Source of the DNA: Boesenbergia rotunda
Taxonomy: Eukaryota; Streptophyta; Magnoliopsida; Zingiberales; Zingiberaceae
Length of the DNA: 64,000 bases
Assembly: GCA_024364735.1 (NCBI GenBank)
Contig: JAGFNQ010000729.1
Coordinates: forward strand, 177,960-241,959
Direction of reading: 5' to 3'
The notes under the pieces are model-generated. The model was not told the DNA's origin. It made no database searches and saw only the letters and a list, made by a program, of their open reading frames with translations. Shown piece after piece: positions 1 to 10,499 of this stretch. Every line of letters begins with the position of its first letter. Positions within the stretch are counted from its first letter, which is position 1. Both the position numbers and the translations under genes were made by a program.

Positions 1-564
1 ATGCGAGTCACAAACAGGCATTTTGATGAGTTCACCGAATTCCGGCAGGGAAATCTCTCAGTCAACGATGTCATTAAGCAATTCAACCGACTGGCACGAT
101 TATGTCCGGAGCTGGTCAGTACAGAGAAAGAAAGGGTTAGATTAATGCTCAAGATGCTCAGGCCCGAGATAGCTCTGAATGTAGCCGGCGGCATTAATAG
201 GCCACAGACTGCAGAGGAGCTGTTCAGCAGCGCCCTTATTACCGAGCATTATCTGAAGAATATTAACCAGCAGAACCAAGCACTGACTGCCAGCAAGAAT
301 CAGAGTCAGTCGGGAGGTCAGAAACCTCAGAATAGCAACCCCCACTGGAAAAAGAACCACAACGGAAAGAGGAAGCCATGGAATAAATCTGCCAGTGGTC
401 CAGCAGGCAAGAAACCTAAGTACCCTCCGTGTGCCACTTGTGGGAAGATGCACCTCGGGACATGCCTCTTGGGCGCCAGGAGATGCTTCACCTGCGGAAA
501 GGAAGGACACATGGCTAGAGAGTATCCTACTGCAACCAAAGCACCTCAGCAGCAGCATGCTTAG
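1..564 (+). pseudogene. gag: Chromovirus gag, C-terminal part with damaged zinc knuckle
   Basis: This is the nucleocapsid end of a Ty3/Gypsy Gag, the protein that forms the virus-like particle and binds element RNA. Residues 1-95 match the end of the Retrotrans_gag fold (FRQGNLSVNDVIKQFNRLAR, then LRPEI). A basic Asn/Lys/Gln-rich linker follows, then a Cys/His region at about residues 143-176. The final knuckle reads CFTCGKEGHMAREY, where the last zinc-ligand Cys of C-x2-C-x4-H-x4-C is Tyr. The frame ends at a TAG (562-564) but continues in the same frame into protease, so the stop probably interrupts a once continuous gag-pol. The Met at base 1 is unlikely to be the true start because the domain is already under way. 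Confidence 0.9.
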
Positions 565-2683
565 TACAAAGGTGCTCATCCCCAGTTACACCAGATGCAG
601 GCAGCTATAGATGGTACTCATATATGCCAGGGGAGATTAGAGGCCCCGCCTGCCACAACAAACGCCAGGGTTTTCTCTCTTACGAAGGAAGACGTGGCGA
701 CTGCCTCCACCGTTGTCACAGGTCAGATATTTATTTACAGTCAGTATGCTACTGCTTTATTTTACACTGGGGCAACACATTTGTTTATCTCTATGCAATA
801 TGCCAAAAGAAATGATATGTCACTGCAAGATTTAGACTGTAAATTTCTGACAACACTGCCCTCGGGTGAGGTGATGCCCTCTACCCAAATGCTACGTGCC
901 GCACCGATCAGAATCGCAGATAGGGAACTCTACTGCGACCTGATAGTGCTTGATATGCCAGATTATGATGTGATATTGAGCATGGATTTCTTGAACAAAT
1001 ACGGCGCCTCTATCGAGTGCCGTAAACGAAAGGTTATCTTCCGACCTGAGGCAGGAATTCTATTTGAATTTATCGGAGAGCCGAAGAAGAGGACAAGCAA
1101 ATTCTTATCGGCTCTGAAAGCAAGGAAGATGTTAGAAAATGGATGCTCTGGGTTTCTAGCTCATGTGGTTGATACCAGTCCTACAAAGGGCCCGAAGCTA
1201 GAAGACGTCAAAGTCGTATGCAATTACCCAGAGGTATTTCCCGATGACTTACCAGGGTTAGCACTTGAAAGAGATATAGAATTTGCAATTGAATTGATTC
1301 CTGGTACTAACCCCATTTCTAAAGCACCGTACCGTATGGCGCCGACGGAATTAAAAGAATTACAGGGACAGTTACAGGAGCTGCTTGACAAGGGACTCAT
1401 CCGCCCTAGTCATTCTCCCTGGGGAGCTCCCGTACTGTTCGTGAAAAAGAAGGATGGGTCGATACGAATTTGTATCGACTATCGGGCACTGAACAACGTG
1501 ACTATCAAGAACAGGTAAGAACATTATAGTAAAGTAATTTGCTGAAGTTCAAACCTAAATCATGTATGCACGATGTTAGGTACCCTCTACCCAGGATAGA
1601 TGACCTGTTCGATCAACTGAAGGGAGCCACGGTTTTCTCTAAAATTGACCTGAGATCTGGTTATCACCAAGTCAGGGTGAAAAAGGAGGATATACCGAAG
1701 ACGGCTTTCCGAACCAGATACGGACATTATGAGTTCGTAGTTATGCCATTTGGAGTTACCAATGCTCCAGCTATGTTTATGGACTTAATGAATCGGGTAT
1801 TCTCGGCATTCCTCGATAGATTTGTGATCGACTTTATCGACGATTCCTTATATATTCGAGAACTCCTGAAGAACATGCTGAACACCTGAGTATAGTACTA
1901 CAGATTCTTCAGAAGGAACAACTGTATGCTAAATTTTCCAAATGCGAGTTCTGGCTCGATCAAGTATCATTCTTGGGACATGTTATCTCCAAGGAAGGAG
2001 TAATGGTGGACCCAATTAAAATCGAAGCTGTGAGTAACTGGACCAGACCCAAGAATGCCAGCGAAATCAGAAGTTTCCTCGAGCTAGCAGGCTATTACAG
2101 AAAATTTGTAGAGGACTTCTCTCGGATTGCAGCCCCTATGACAGCTCTTACTAAGAAAGACAAGAAATATGTATGGACCAATGAATGTGAGAAGAGCTTT
2201 ACGGAACTGAAAAGGAGGCTGACTAGCACTCCGATATTGACTCTTCCAGAAAGCGGTACGGGTTTCGATATGTACAGCGACGCATCCAAACTGGGACTCG
2301 GAGCTGTGCTTATGCAGAATGGGAAGGTGATTGCCTATGCCTCTAGGCAACTCAAAGAACATGAAAGGAATTATCCTACCCATGACTTAGAACTAGCAGC
2401 GGTGGTCTTTGCGCTGAAAATATGGAGGCACTATCTATATGGAACTCAGTGTAAAGTTTCAACAGATCACCAGAGTCTGCGATATTTCTTCACCCAGAAG
2501 GATCTGAATATGAGACATCGCAGATGGCTCGAATTGGTCAAGGATTATGACTGTGAGATCCTGTACCATCCGGGGAAAGCCAACAAGGTAGCCGATGCAC
2601 TCAGTAGGAAATCATGTGCTGCTTTGATGTCTTTATCAGCTTTGTCACAACCCCTAGGGGGAAATTATGAATTACGGGATTGA
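565..2683 (+). pseudogene. pol: Chromovirus protease, reverse transcriptase and RNase H (broken)
   Basis: Aspartic protease comes first: its active site reads LFYTGATH at about 765-782, where the family has D-T-G-A, so the catalytic Asp is Tyr. RT follows from about 1300 (YRMAPTELKELQ, LIRPSHSPWGAPVLFVKKKDG, IDLRSGYHQVRV, MPFGVTNAPAMF, and the catalytic box FIDDS near 1830). RNase H lies at about 2260-2600 (SDASKLGLGAVLMQ, TDHQSLRYF, ADALSRK). A 65-bp insertion at 1515-1579 splits RT between KNR and YPLPRIDDLF. A one-base loss near 1850, just after the DD box, shifts frame again, and a third shift near 2665-2683 leads into integrase. The RNase H stretch itself reads cleanly. Confidence 0.92.
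1515..1579 (+). other. 65-bp intron-like insertion in the RT gene
   Basis: Removing these bases joins AAC-AG to G-TAC and restores the conserved RT order KNR-YPLPR in frame. The insert starts GTAAGA after AG and ends TTAG before G, so both ends match spliceosomal consensus, and it is AT-rich with a CTGAA-like branch-point candidate. It is also flanked by a direct AGGTA repeat, which fits a small insertion with target duplication or repair filler. At 65 bp it would be short for a plant intron. Both readings rest on this one copy. Confidence 0.55.
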
Positions 2684-4157
2684 AATCATATCAGGACAGT
2701 TATCCACCCTGATGATTGCGCCGACATTATTCGACGATATTCTGGAAAAGCAGAATCATGATCCGAGCCTTCAGAGGATCAGGCAAGAGGTTCTCGAAGG
2801 CAAGGACGATGGATTTCGGATTTCAGACAGCAGAGTCTTATATCTTCGGGATCGATTATGTGTTCCCGACGACTCCGACTTATGGACAAGAATCCTCAAG
2901 GAAGCTCACGGAACGCCTTATGCGATGCATCCTGGGTCTACCAAGATGTATCAAGATCTGAAGAGCAAGTTTTGGTGGTCCGGTATGAAGCGAGATGTAG
3001 CCCACTATATCAGTATGTGTTTGACCTGCCAGAGGGTCAAAGCAGAACACCAGAGGCCTGGAGGAGTTCTGCAACCTCTGCCGATCCCCGAGTGGAAATG
3101 GGAAGACATCTCTATGGATTTCATCTCAGGGCTGCCTAGAATAACGAACGGATATGATGGTATATGGGTTATTGTGGACAGGCTAACCAAGTCTGCCCAT
3201 TTTCTGGCTATCAGGATGACCTACTCAGTAGAGCAGTTGGCTCAACTGTACGTCAAGGAAATTGTCCGACTACACGGGGTTCCCAAGACCATTATCTCTG
3301 ATCGGGATGGTCGATTTACTTCAGATTTTTGGGGACACGTGCAGAAGGCTCTTGGCACGAAGCTGAAATTCAGTACGGCCTTTCACCCCCAGACTGACGG
3401 GCAGACTGAAAGAGTGAATCAGATATTAGAGGACATGTTACGAGCTTGTGCCTTGGACTTCAAGGGAAGCTGGTGTCGATACCTGAGCCTGGCAGAGTTT
3501 GCTTATAACAACAGTTATCAGGCTACTATCAGGATGGCACCGTACGAAGCACTATACGGAAGGAAATGCAGATCTCCTATATGCTGGCTTGAGAGTGGTG
3601 AAAAGAAGGAGATGGGACTCCAGACTGATATTATAGATGAAACCACTCAGGCTATAAAGAATATCCGCCAGAGGATAGAGACTGCTCAGAGTCGGCAGAA
3701 AAGCTACGCTGATAAGCGATGCAGACCACTAGAGTTTGATGTTGGGGATTCGGTATTCCTTAAAGTGGCCCCTATGAAAGGGGTGATGAGATTCGGGAAG
3801 AGAGGGAAGCTGAGTCCGCGATATGTGGGACCGTACCAGATCCTGAGACGGGTAGGCAAAGTGGCCTACGAACTGGAGCTACCGCCAGAAATGTCGGCTA
3901 TCCACAATGTCTTCCATGTATCAATGCTTAGGAAATATACCTCTAATGTGAATCAAATGATAGAGCCCCAACCAGTACAAGACCAAGAGAACCTAAGTTC
4001 CGAACACCGACCTATTCAGATCCTAGATCGGGAAGTCAAAAAGCTAAGGAACAAGGAAGTGCCCTTAGTAAAGGTTCTGTGGCGGAACGAGCAATTCGAA
4101 GAAGCCACCTGGGAACGAGAGGAGGCAATGCGATTAAAGTATCCGGAACTGTTTTAA
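2667..4157 (+). pseudogene. pol: Chromovirus integrase with C-terminal chromodomain-like tail
   Basis: This 496-residue open frame inserts element cDNA into the host genome. The zinc-binding HHCC module is visible (H81, H88, C118, C121). The catalytic triad is D151, D212 and E248 with D-x35-E spacing (SMDF, ISDRDG, DGQTERV). The GPY-like segment follows (KLSPRYVGPYQILRRVGKVAYELELP, then HNVFHVSMLRKY), and residues from about 445 to the end form a chromodomain-like tail (ILDREVKKLRNKEVPLVKVLW, then ATWEREEAM). In chromoviruses that tail guides insertion. The reading frame is intact, but it is out of frame with RNase H upstream, so it can only be a fragment of the original polyprotein. The Met at 2667 is not a native start. 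Confidence 0.93.
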
Positions 4158-4179
4158 GTTCGGGACGAACTTTTTATAA

Positions 4180-4191
4180 GGTACGGGGGAT
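4180..4191 (+). promoter_or_regulatory. Polypurine tract of the chromovirus
   Basis: The purine-rich run GTACGGGGGA lies directly before the TGTAAC start of the LTR, where plus-strand DNA synthesis begins in LTR elements. Confidence 0.7.
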
Positions 4192-4333
4192 TGTAACACC
4201 CCAATTTTTCCCATATGTAATGTTATGAATTCATGAAACATTATTATGAAATGTCATGATGGGCTTGGCTTAATGGGCTTTGATGTGGATTAGTGCAAAA
4301 TGTGATAAAAAGAAAGTGTAGAAAGGAGGAAGC

Positions 4334-4392
4334 AAGGATCGAACCTTGTACCTCCTAGGTGCACTAACCATGTCTTAACCAATGCGCCAAGA
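4334..4392 (-). other. Antisense tRNA-like (A box/B box) module inside the chromovirus LTR
   Basis: On the minus strand an A-box-like string (TTGGCGCATTGGTTAAG, 4374-4390) is followed 28 bp later by a B-box-like GGTTCGATCC (4336-4345). The spacing and strings resemble a degenerate tRNA promoter. The same module lies at the equivalent place in the solo LTRs at about 25591-25652 and 48981-49041. No full cloverleaf is apparent. Confidence 0.45.
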
Positions 4393-4470
4393 GTGTTTCG
4401 TGTTGAGAGAATAAGAAACGTGCTAGTTAAAGCTAGGGAAGTGAAGAGACATGTCCCTTCATGAGAATAG

Positions 4471-4478
4471 TATAAATA
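4471..4478 (+). promoter_or_regulatory. TATA box of the chromovirus LTR
   Basis: TATAAATA lies about 280 bp into the LTR and is followed by a CT-rich leader. The related solo LTRs have TATAAAA at 25734 and TATAAAG at 49151, so the position is conserved in the family. Confidence 0.6.
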
Positions 4479-4939
4479 GAGAGGGAGAGGGAGAAATAAC
4501 TTTCATTCTTCTTCTTCCCCACTCTCCCCACTGAAACCTAGAAGCCCTCTTCTCCTTTTCATTTTTTTTCAAAAATACACCCTAGGGTTCTAACCCTAGG
4601 GAATTGGAAAGAAGAAGACCCCATCCAAGGATCTTGCCCTCTACTAGGGCCAAGGGTCCTAGAGAAGTTCTAGCAAGGGGAACTCTCACCCCTCCTTCAA
4701 CCAAGGGTACCCTAAGGATTTAGAGAAGGTGAATTTCAAGCGAAAGGATGTAAGTATCCCCTCGCCTGCAGTGTAATTGTTGTTGCATGATTTCCTTCTT
4801 CTTTGTCCCTTGTGCTTGTTTCGGCCACCCCCAAGGGGGAGGCCTTGGCTACTCCTTGATGCATGAGGAGACCCCTTGGGACTTAGGGTATATATATATG
4901 TTGTTTTCCCTTCATGTTGTGATGACAAAAACTAGGGTT

Positions 4940-5450
4940 GAACACCCTACATGTTTCGGTCATGAGGGTTGAATTACTATATGATGTATCCTATGCTTAG
5001 TGTATTGCATACATGGTGTTTGTATAAATGTTTGGTTTCAAAAACCCAACTTTTCCCTACCCTACACATTCGGCCAAGGCATGAAGAATTAGGGTTTAGA
5101 GTTGCATGATTATCCTATGATGTATTCTATGCTTAATATGTTGTATGATATGTATGTGAGGATTGAATTACTCTATGATGTATCCTATGCTTAGTGTATT
5201 GCATGATAGTGCATACATGGTGTTTGTATAAATGTTTGATTTCAAAAAAAACCCTAATTCCCCCTACCCTACACCATTCGGCCAACATGAAAATGTTAGG
5301 GTTCGTGAAGGTTAAACTACCCTATGAGATATGCTTATGTTTAGTAAGATGATATGTATATGCATGTGATGTTTAAATGAAATGCTTGATTGGAAAACTT
5401 AACTTTCACTAGCATATAACTTTCGGCCATGCATGAAACATTAGGGTTGG
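4940..5450 (+). repeat. Diverged tandem repeats inside the chromovirus LTR
   Basis: A unit of roughly 130-200 bp recurs about three times. It carries TATGATGTATCCTATGCTTA, then ATGTTTGTATAAATGTTTG-like sequence, then an (A/T)TTCGGCCA motif and ATTAGGGTT. Copies are diverged and unequal in length. Confidence 0.6.
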
Positions 5451-6859
5451 GAAGAATTAAATTAACCCATGAAGCATGCTACCACTTCCTATGATATGAA
5501 TATGATTTATGTGACCAATCTTGTCATATATAAAGTATGTTTAAGTGGTTGAAATATGATGTATGTATGAGCATGTCTTATAGCCCATGGGACACCCTTA
5601 TGAATTGCATGTGATGTGTATGTTAATATGCTTGAAAGGATACTCCACTAAGTATGGGATCAAGAGCACCCCTTATGTTGTGTGGTGTGTCCCTATGGGA
5701 TCATGAGCACCCTTGAAGAGTGGTGTGTCCCTTGAGAGTGGATTTGGAGTACTCCTTAGCATATATGTAAAAGCATGATAAGTATTTTACTTTGAAAGTT
5801 GTGTACCCGACTCGGAAGGGGGTCGTTAAACAAATCCAGGGTATATGTTAACTGAAGGTCATGGCTCCGGTAGGACGGAAGGGTCCTGCTCTAATGGGTT
5901 GGTGGCTCGCAACCCCAATTCATTAGAGAACGCGCTTGATGTGGTACACAACTGGGCCCCTATATGATGTTAAAGTATTTTTAAGTAATACCATTATGGA
6001 ATTGTTTTGAAAACATTTATTATATGTGAAGGGTATGCTTAAGATACTTTATACTGCATGCTTAGAAACATTGATGTTTGGTATGCTATGATAAACTCAT
6101 GCTTATGATTCATTATGTGTACATGTTGTATTCTTCCGTATGGATTTTGCGAGTAGGACAGGATCCTTACTAAGCATTTGTGCTTACTAGTTTATGTGTT
6201 GTCTTATGCTGCAGATAAGGGTAATGGACACTTAAACTAAAGGAAGAGGCAGGAGGGCTGAAGATGTGTGGGGTGGTGGCTCGGGAAAGAAAGATTCTTA
6301 TATCTACTTTACTATGCTTATGTTGATGTTTCCTTGATAATGAATGTTAGTGATTAGGTTGGTACTCTTGAATGTTAGTGATTATACTTGGATTACTCTT
6401 ATACTCGATTATGTTTGATTATGTTGTGAGTTGAACTACTTGTGAACCTATCATGTTATAGGATAACTCTTGATTAAGATATTTCATATGATATTCTAGA
6501 CTTCCTTTAGACTCAATCTTATGAACTGTTATTATGCATGGAAACATATGACTATGCTTCTAAATGATGTTCTAGGATGTGAATTCATGATGCCTTGCAA
6601 TGGAATGTATAACCTCACTATCATGATTTATGTGTTACTGAACTTGCTATGCACCTACCATGTTCTAATCATTAAAGCATGATATCTGATTGGCATGCAC
6701 TGACTAGTATGCTTAGCACTTGTAAATATCACTTGATAGTTTTAAACATGCATGCTCAGTACTTAATCCTTGTACTTTTGCTTTTTATTTTATGTTAAAA
6801 TTATATGATTGATTGTACGTAACCCCGCCTCGAGAGTAGATATAAGGGCGGGCGTTACA

Positions 6860-8096
6860 GTTCATCCACCTTCACCGCCGGAGCTTCGATCAACCGAGTT
6901 TGAGGGGTTCCCGACTCGATCCGATCAACTCCATCCGCCTTCTTCTCCATCACCACAGCCGACGACCACAGATAGGTTTCAGGGGTTCCGAACCTTAGCT
7001 GGTGTTCTTCATTTCACCCACTCCACGGCCGTAGTTTACCCTTCATAGGAGTTCTTCACATGCTTTAATTCCAGCAGCTTCATTCCTGAATTTAGTTTCT
7101 TCGCAGCTTTGTTTTCTTTACAGCAATTTTCTTCCTTACAGTAATTTCTTCACGGTTTCTGCTTTTCCAAGCCTGGTTCTGCTTCATAGGGCCGAGCAGT
7201 AGATTTCTTCTAGTAATGTTCTTCCAGCAATTGGTTTTCCAGCAATTTGTTTTCACAGTTCTCAATTCCCAGGAGCTCATTTCTTCACAGCAAGATCCGG
7301 CAGCCAGTTTTTCCTCAGTCGGCTGACTTCATCTTCAGCAATTCCCAGCTTCGGCAGAACCCAATTCGGCAGCAATTCTGTGATTAGTTTCATTAATTTT
7401 GGTGGTTATGTATTCCTTGTTGATTCTCAAATGTGGATGCTAATGGTTGTATTAAGTTTGATCTTCTATGTTTTAGAATGGCATACACCCATTTTATCTT
7501 TATACATGCTCACCATGTGTTCGATGAAATGCCCCAATCAAATGTTTTAGTTTAATTTCGCATTTTCTCTGCTTAGATTTTTGGTACGTTTTATTAATTG
7601 AATGTTTCAAGTTTTTCTTACGTTTAAGTATGCAATTAGGTAAGATTAGGTTAAGTTTCATTAATGCTCTATTTCCTTGATTGCTTCCTTAATGTTGCCT
7701 TGTGTTTCCTTGTCAAGTTAAGTTAGGTTAGATTAGATTTCTTTAATGCTGTTGATTTTGTTTCATGTTTAGTTTTGTTGATGCTTAATTTCTAGTTGTT
7801 CCTTTCTTTACCGCAGTTGAAGTCGGGTTAAATTAGATTTCATTACCTGTACTGTCTTTCCTTAATTAGGCTAGATTTCATACCTGCTTTGTCATTTCTT
7901 TTCGTAATATTAACGTTCAAACCCAAAATCCAGTTCATATCCAAAACCCAAAAGCAATAAAATACAATTCTGAGAATTATCATGCACCAAATACATTCGT
8001 TGGGAGACGACTCGAGTTACTCTATGCTACATTAGTGTAGAGGAGTTCGATAATTAAATTGTATTTGAAACCGTAACACGACAAAAACGGTTATCA
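6860..8096 (+). repeat. 5' LTR of the non-autonomous element, 3' portion only
   Basis: It ends ACGGTTATCA directly before the PBS. Its first part (about 600 bp or more, homologous to 12309-12924) must lie upstream of the chromovirus, outside the window. Short ORFs here are not convincing. Confidence 0.75.
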
Positions 8097-8100
8097 AATT

Positions 8101-8118
8101 TGGCGTCGTTGCCGGGGA
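8101..8118 (+). promoter_or_regulatory. Primer-binding site, tRNA-Asp type
   Basis: TGGCGTCGTTGCCGGGGA starts four bases after the LTR. It matches the well-known plant PBS complementary to the tRNA-Asp 3' end, with one difference from the usual TGGCGCCGTTGCC form. Confidence 0.85.
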
Positions 8119-8228
8119 ATGTAGTGGTACTTGATAATTATATCCTTTGATTCTATTCTTGATTGCTTTATCTTTTGTACACGGTTGTTGTCATTTTACT
8201 TGTTTTGTGACAGGACTGCAGATTCAAA

Positions 8229-10499
8229 ATGTTTTCAAATGAACAACAACCTCCATTTCAGAGTTTTCAGCAGTCCTACTCAAATTTGCAGCCACAATGT
8301 CAGCCTTTTCAACAAAATCAGCAGCCCTATTCAGATTTGCAGCAGTACCAAACTTTCAATCAGCCACCGCAGCAGTTTCAACCACAATTTCAGAATTTTC
8401 AGCAAGGGTACAATCCAAATTTTCAACCAAATTTTCAGCCAAGTCAGCCTTTCCAACAATTTCAGCAGTCAAATCAAGAATTCCAACAGCCCTATTCGAA
8501 TTTTCAGCAAACAAATCAGTTTTTTCAACCACAATTTCAGCAAGATCAGCTATCCTTTCAATCAAGTCAGAATTTTCAGCAGGGGTTCCAACCATTTCAA
8601 ACTTTCCAGAATCAAAATCAGAGTGGATTTCAACCTTCACAGTAATATTTTCCACCAAACAATCAGAATTTTCAGCAACCTCCATCAAGTTGTGAACCAA
8701 GTTTTCAGCCATTTAATCAGCCTATTCAACCATTTCATCAACCCCCACAGTTTCAATTTCAGAATTCACAGCCTACTTACAGTTGTGAGCAGTCTTATGC
8801 TACATTTCAAGACCAACAAGAGTTCTATGCTCATCAAGGAGAATATGAGGATTCTAGAGAGCTTGAGGCTCAACAACAAAGGTTTGGGGAAATTGTGCAT
8901 CAAAGGCTTCAAAACCTTGGAAGACAAATGGAACAATTAGTTAATCAAATGAATCAAATACGAGCCCAAGGATCAGGACAACTATTTTATCAAGCTACTC
9001 TTAATTCTGAGGGGCATGATTGTGATTCTATAGGTGCAGGGGATTGCACTGAGCCCCAGGGACCACCAACATTGACTGATGTATCAGAAGATCCAGAGGA
9101 TAGGATTGAGAGTGTAGGGGATTGCACTGAGCCCCAAGAATCACCCATTCCTACAGATTTAGATGCATTGGAGAAGATTGATAGCAGAACTTGTGATAGT
9201 TTTGAATTCAATTCTGAAACTTTACAGGATCATTCTATACTTTTATTTAGTGATGATGTAGTTGTTGATGATCCTAATTTTTCTAATTTGGTTGTTACAG
9301 GAATGGTTGAGGAAGCATGTGTTGCAGATGAATCCATAGGTGTAGGGGATTGCACTAAGCCCCAGGGACCACCAACATTGACTGATACATCAGAAGATTC
9401 AGAGGATCAGAATGAAAGTGTAGGGACTTGCATAGTGGAAGCAAGAACCCAAGAATCACCTGCTCCAGTTGAGTGTCCACCAGAACCTGAACTTGAAGTG
9501 GAGCATGTACTTGACCAGGAGGGGACAACAGTTACATCTACTTTTGTAGAACCTCCAGGTATTTTTCAGCACGATCAGGTAAGTATTCCTGTTATGTTTT
9601 TGGAAAAATCAATGGAGGTACCTCAAACTGATTTTATTGTTTGTGATACACTTATAGATACATCTTTTGTAGAATTTGATTGTGAAAAATTTTTAGGGAT
9701 GCCCCAAATTGATGTTGTTTGTTGTGATGAATTTATTGACACATATTCTGTAAAAATTGTTTGTGAAAAACTTGTAGAGACACTTAAAATTGATTCTTTT
9801 CGTTGTAGTGAATGTTGGGACATACCTAGTGTTGAGTTTGTTTGTTATGATGAATCTCTTGATACATCTTTTGTGGATATGGATTGTGAAAATTTTTTAG
9901 AAGGGCCTAAGATTGATGTTGTTTATTATGATGAATCTCTTGTTATATCTTATGCTGAAGTTGAATGTGAAAAACTTATGGAGGTACCCGAGATTGATTT
10001 TATTGGTTGTGACACATGTCTTGTTATACCTTGTGTAGAAACTGCTTGTGAAAATTCGATAGAGGTACCTAAAGTTGATTTTATTGGTTGTGATGCATGT
10101 TTTGCTATATCTTATTTAGAAATTGATTGTGAAAATTCTATGGAGGTACCTAGTGGTGAATTTATTGGTACTGATGAATTACTTGACACATCATATGCAG
10201 ATATTGATAGTGAAAAACTGATAGAGGTACCCAACATTGATTTTATTGGCAGTGATGCAATTTTGGATTCTTTTTATATAGAGATTGATGATATTACACT
10301 TTTTTCTTACCCTGCACGCTTGAGAGAGGTATTACATGGTTTTGCAGGGTCACATAGGCTTCTGGAGTGGGTGCTTCATCTGAACAGACTCCAACCTCCT
10401 GGAAGGACATCCAAAAAGCATCAAGAGGGAGGAGTTGCTTTTATTTTGACTAGTAGCACTCACTCTCTTAAGTGGATCTTGAACCTTAATTGTCTCTGA
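8229..10499 (+). pseudogene. Long ORF: Gln/Phe/Asn-rich gag-like N-terminus and periodic-cysteine repeat C-terminus
   Basis: One frame of 756 codons, interrupted only by a TAA at 8643-8645 (codon 139), follows the PBS. Residues 1-190 are Gln/Phe/Asn/Pro-rich with repeated FQxFQQ strings. Residues 200-250 form a Gln-rich helical segment (RLQNLGRQMEQLVNQMNQIR) followed by QLFYQATLNSE, which resembles the C-terminal linker of Athila Gag. An acidic region then carries two copies of GDCT(E/K)PQGPPTLTD (near 9048 and 9351). From 9603 to 10292 a 27-residue unit recurs. I know no named family for this part. Its placement suggests the element's Gag or an accessory structural protein. There is no zinc knuckle or protease. 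The start ATG at 8229 is the first one after the PBS that opens this frame. Confidence 0.75.
9603..10292 (+). repeat. Tandem 81-bp coding repeat (27 aa, two Cys-ended halves)
   Basis: Units start at 9603, 9684, 9765, 9888, 9969, 10050, 10131 and 10212. The third carries an extra 14-residue half-unit. The consensus is E(K/N)xxEVPxxDFIGC followed by DxxLxxSxVExDC, so each half of 13-14 residues ends in a Cys after an alternating hydrophobic/acidic string. The last units lose the Cys to Thr or Ser. Units differ by substitution, while the reading frame is kept throughout. Confidence 0.9.

Larger units (their letters stand above)
1..6859 (+). mobile_element. Ty3/Gypsy chromovirus (Tekay/Del-like), 5' end outside window
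   Basis: Domains run gag, CCHC knuckle, protease, RT, RNase H, integrase, then a chromodomain-like tail. A purine tract and a long LTR (TGTAACACCC...GGGCGTTACA) follow. This order with integrase after RNase H defines Ty3/Gypsy, and the tail plus the long TGTAAC LTR fits the Tekay/Del chromoviruses. The 5' LTR, PBS and gag start lie upstream of base 1. The sequence after the LTR (from 6860) is LTR of another element, so this copy inserted there. Stops and frameshifts show it is dead. Confidence 0.95.
4192..6859 (+). repeat. 3' LTR of the chromovirus (2.67 kb)
   Basis: It starts TGTAACACCCC and ends GGGCGGGCGTTACA, with matching TGTAAC/GTTACA termini. It contains a TATA box, an antisense tRNA-like module, and diverged internal repeats carrying an ATTCGGCC motif. 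Related but longer (3.2 kb) solo LTRs occur at 25289 and 48658. The partner 5' LTR is off the window. Confidence 0.92.

Noticed and set aside
4334..4392. A true tRNA gene on the minus strand
   Set aside because: A- and B-box strings exist but I could not build an acceptor stem and anticodon arm, and the B box lacks a base.
8131..8940. Alternative-frame ORF overlapping the Gln-rich ORF
   Set aside because: It is a shadow frame of the CAG/TTT-rich repeats; the frame starting at 8229 continues for 756 codons and holds the regular 27-residue repeat.
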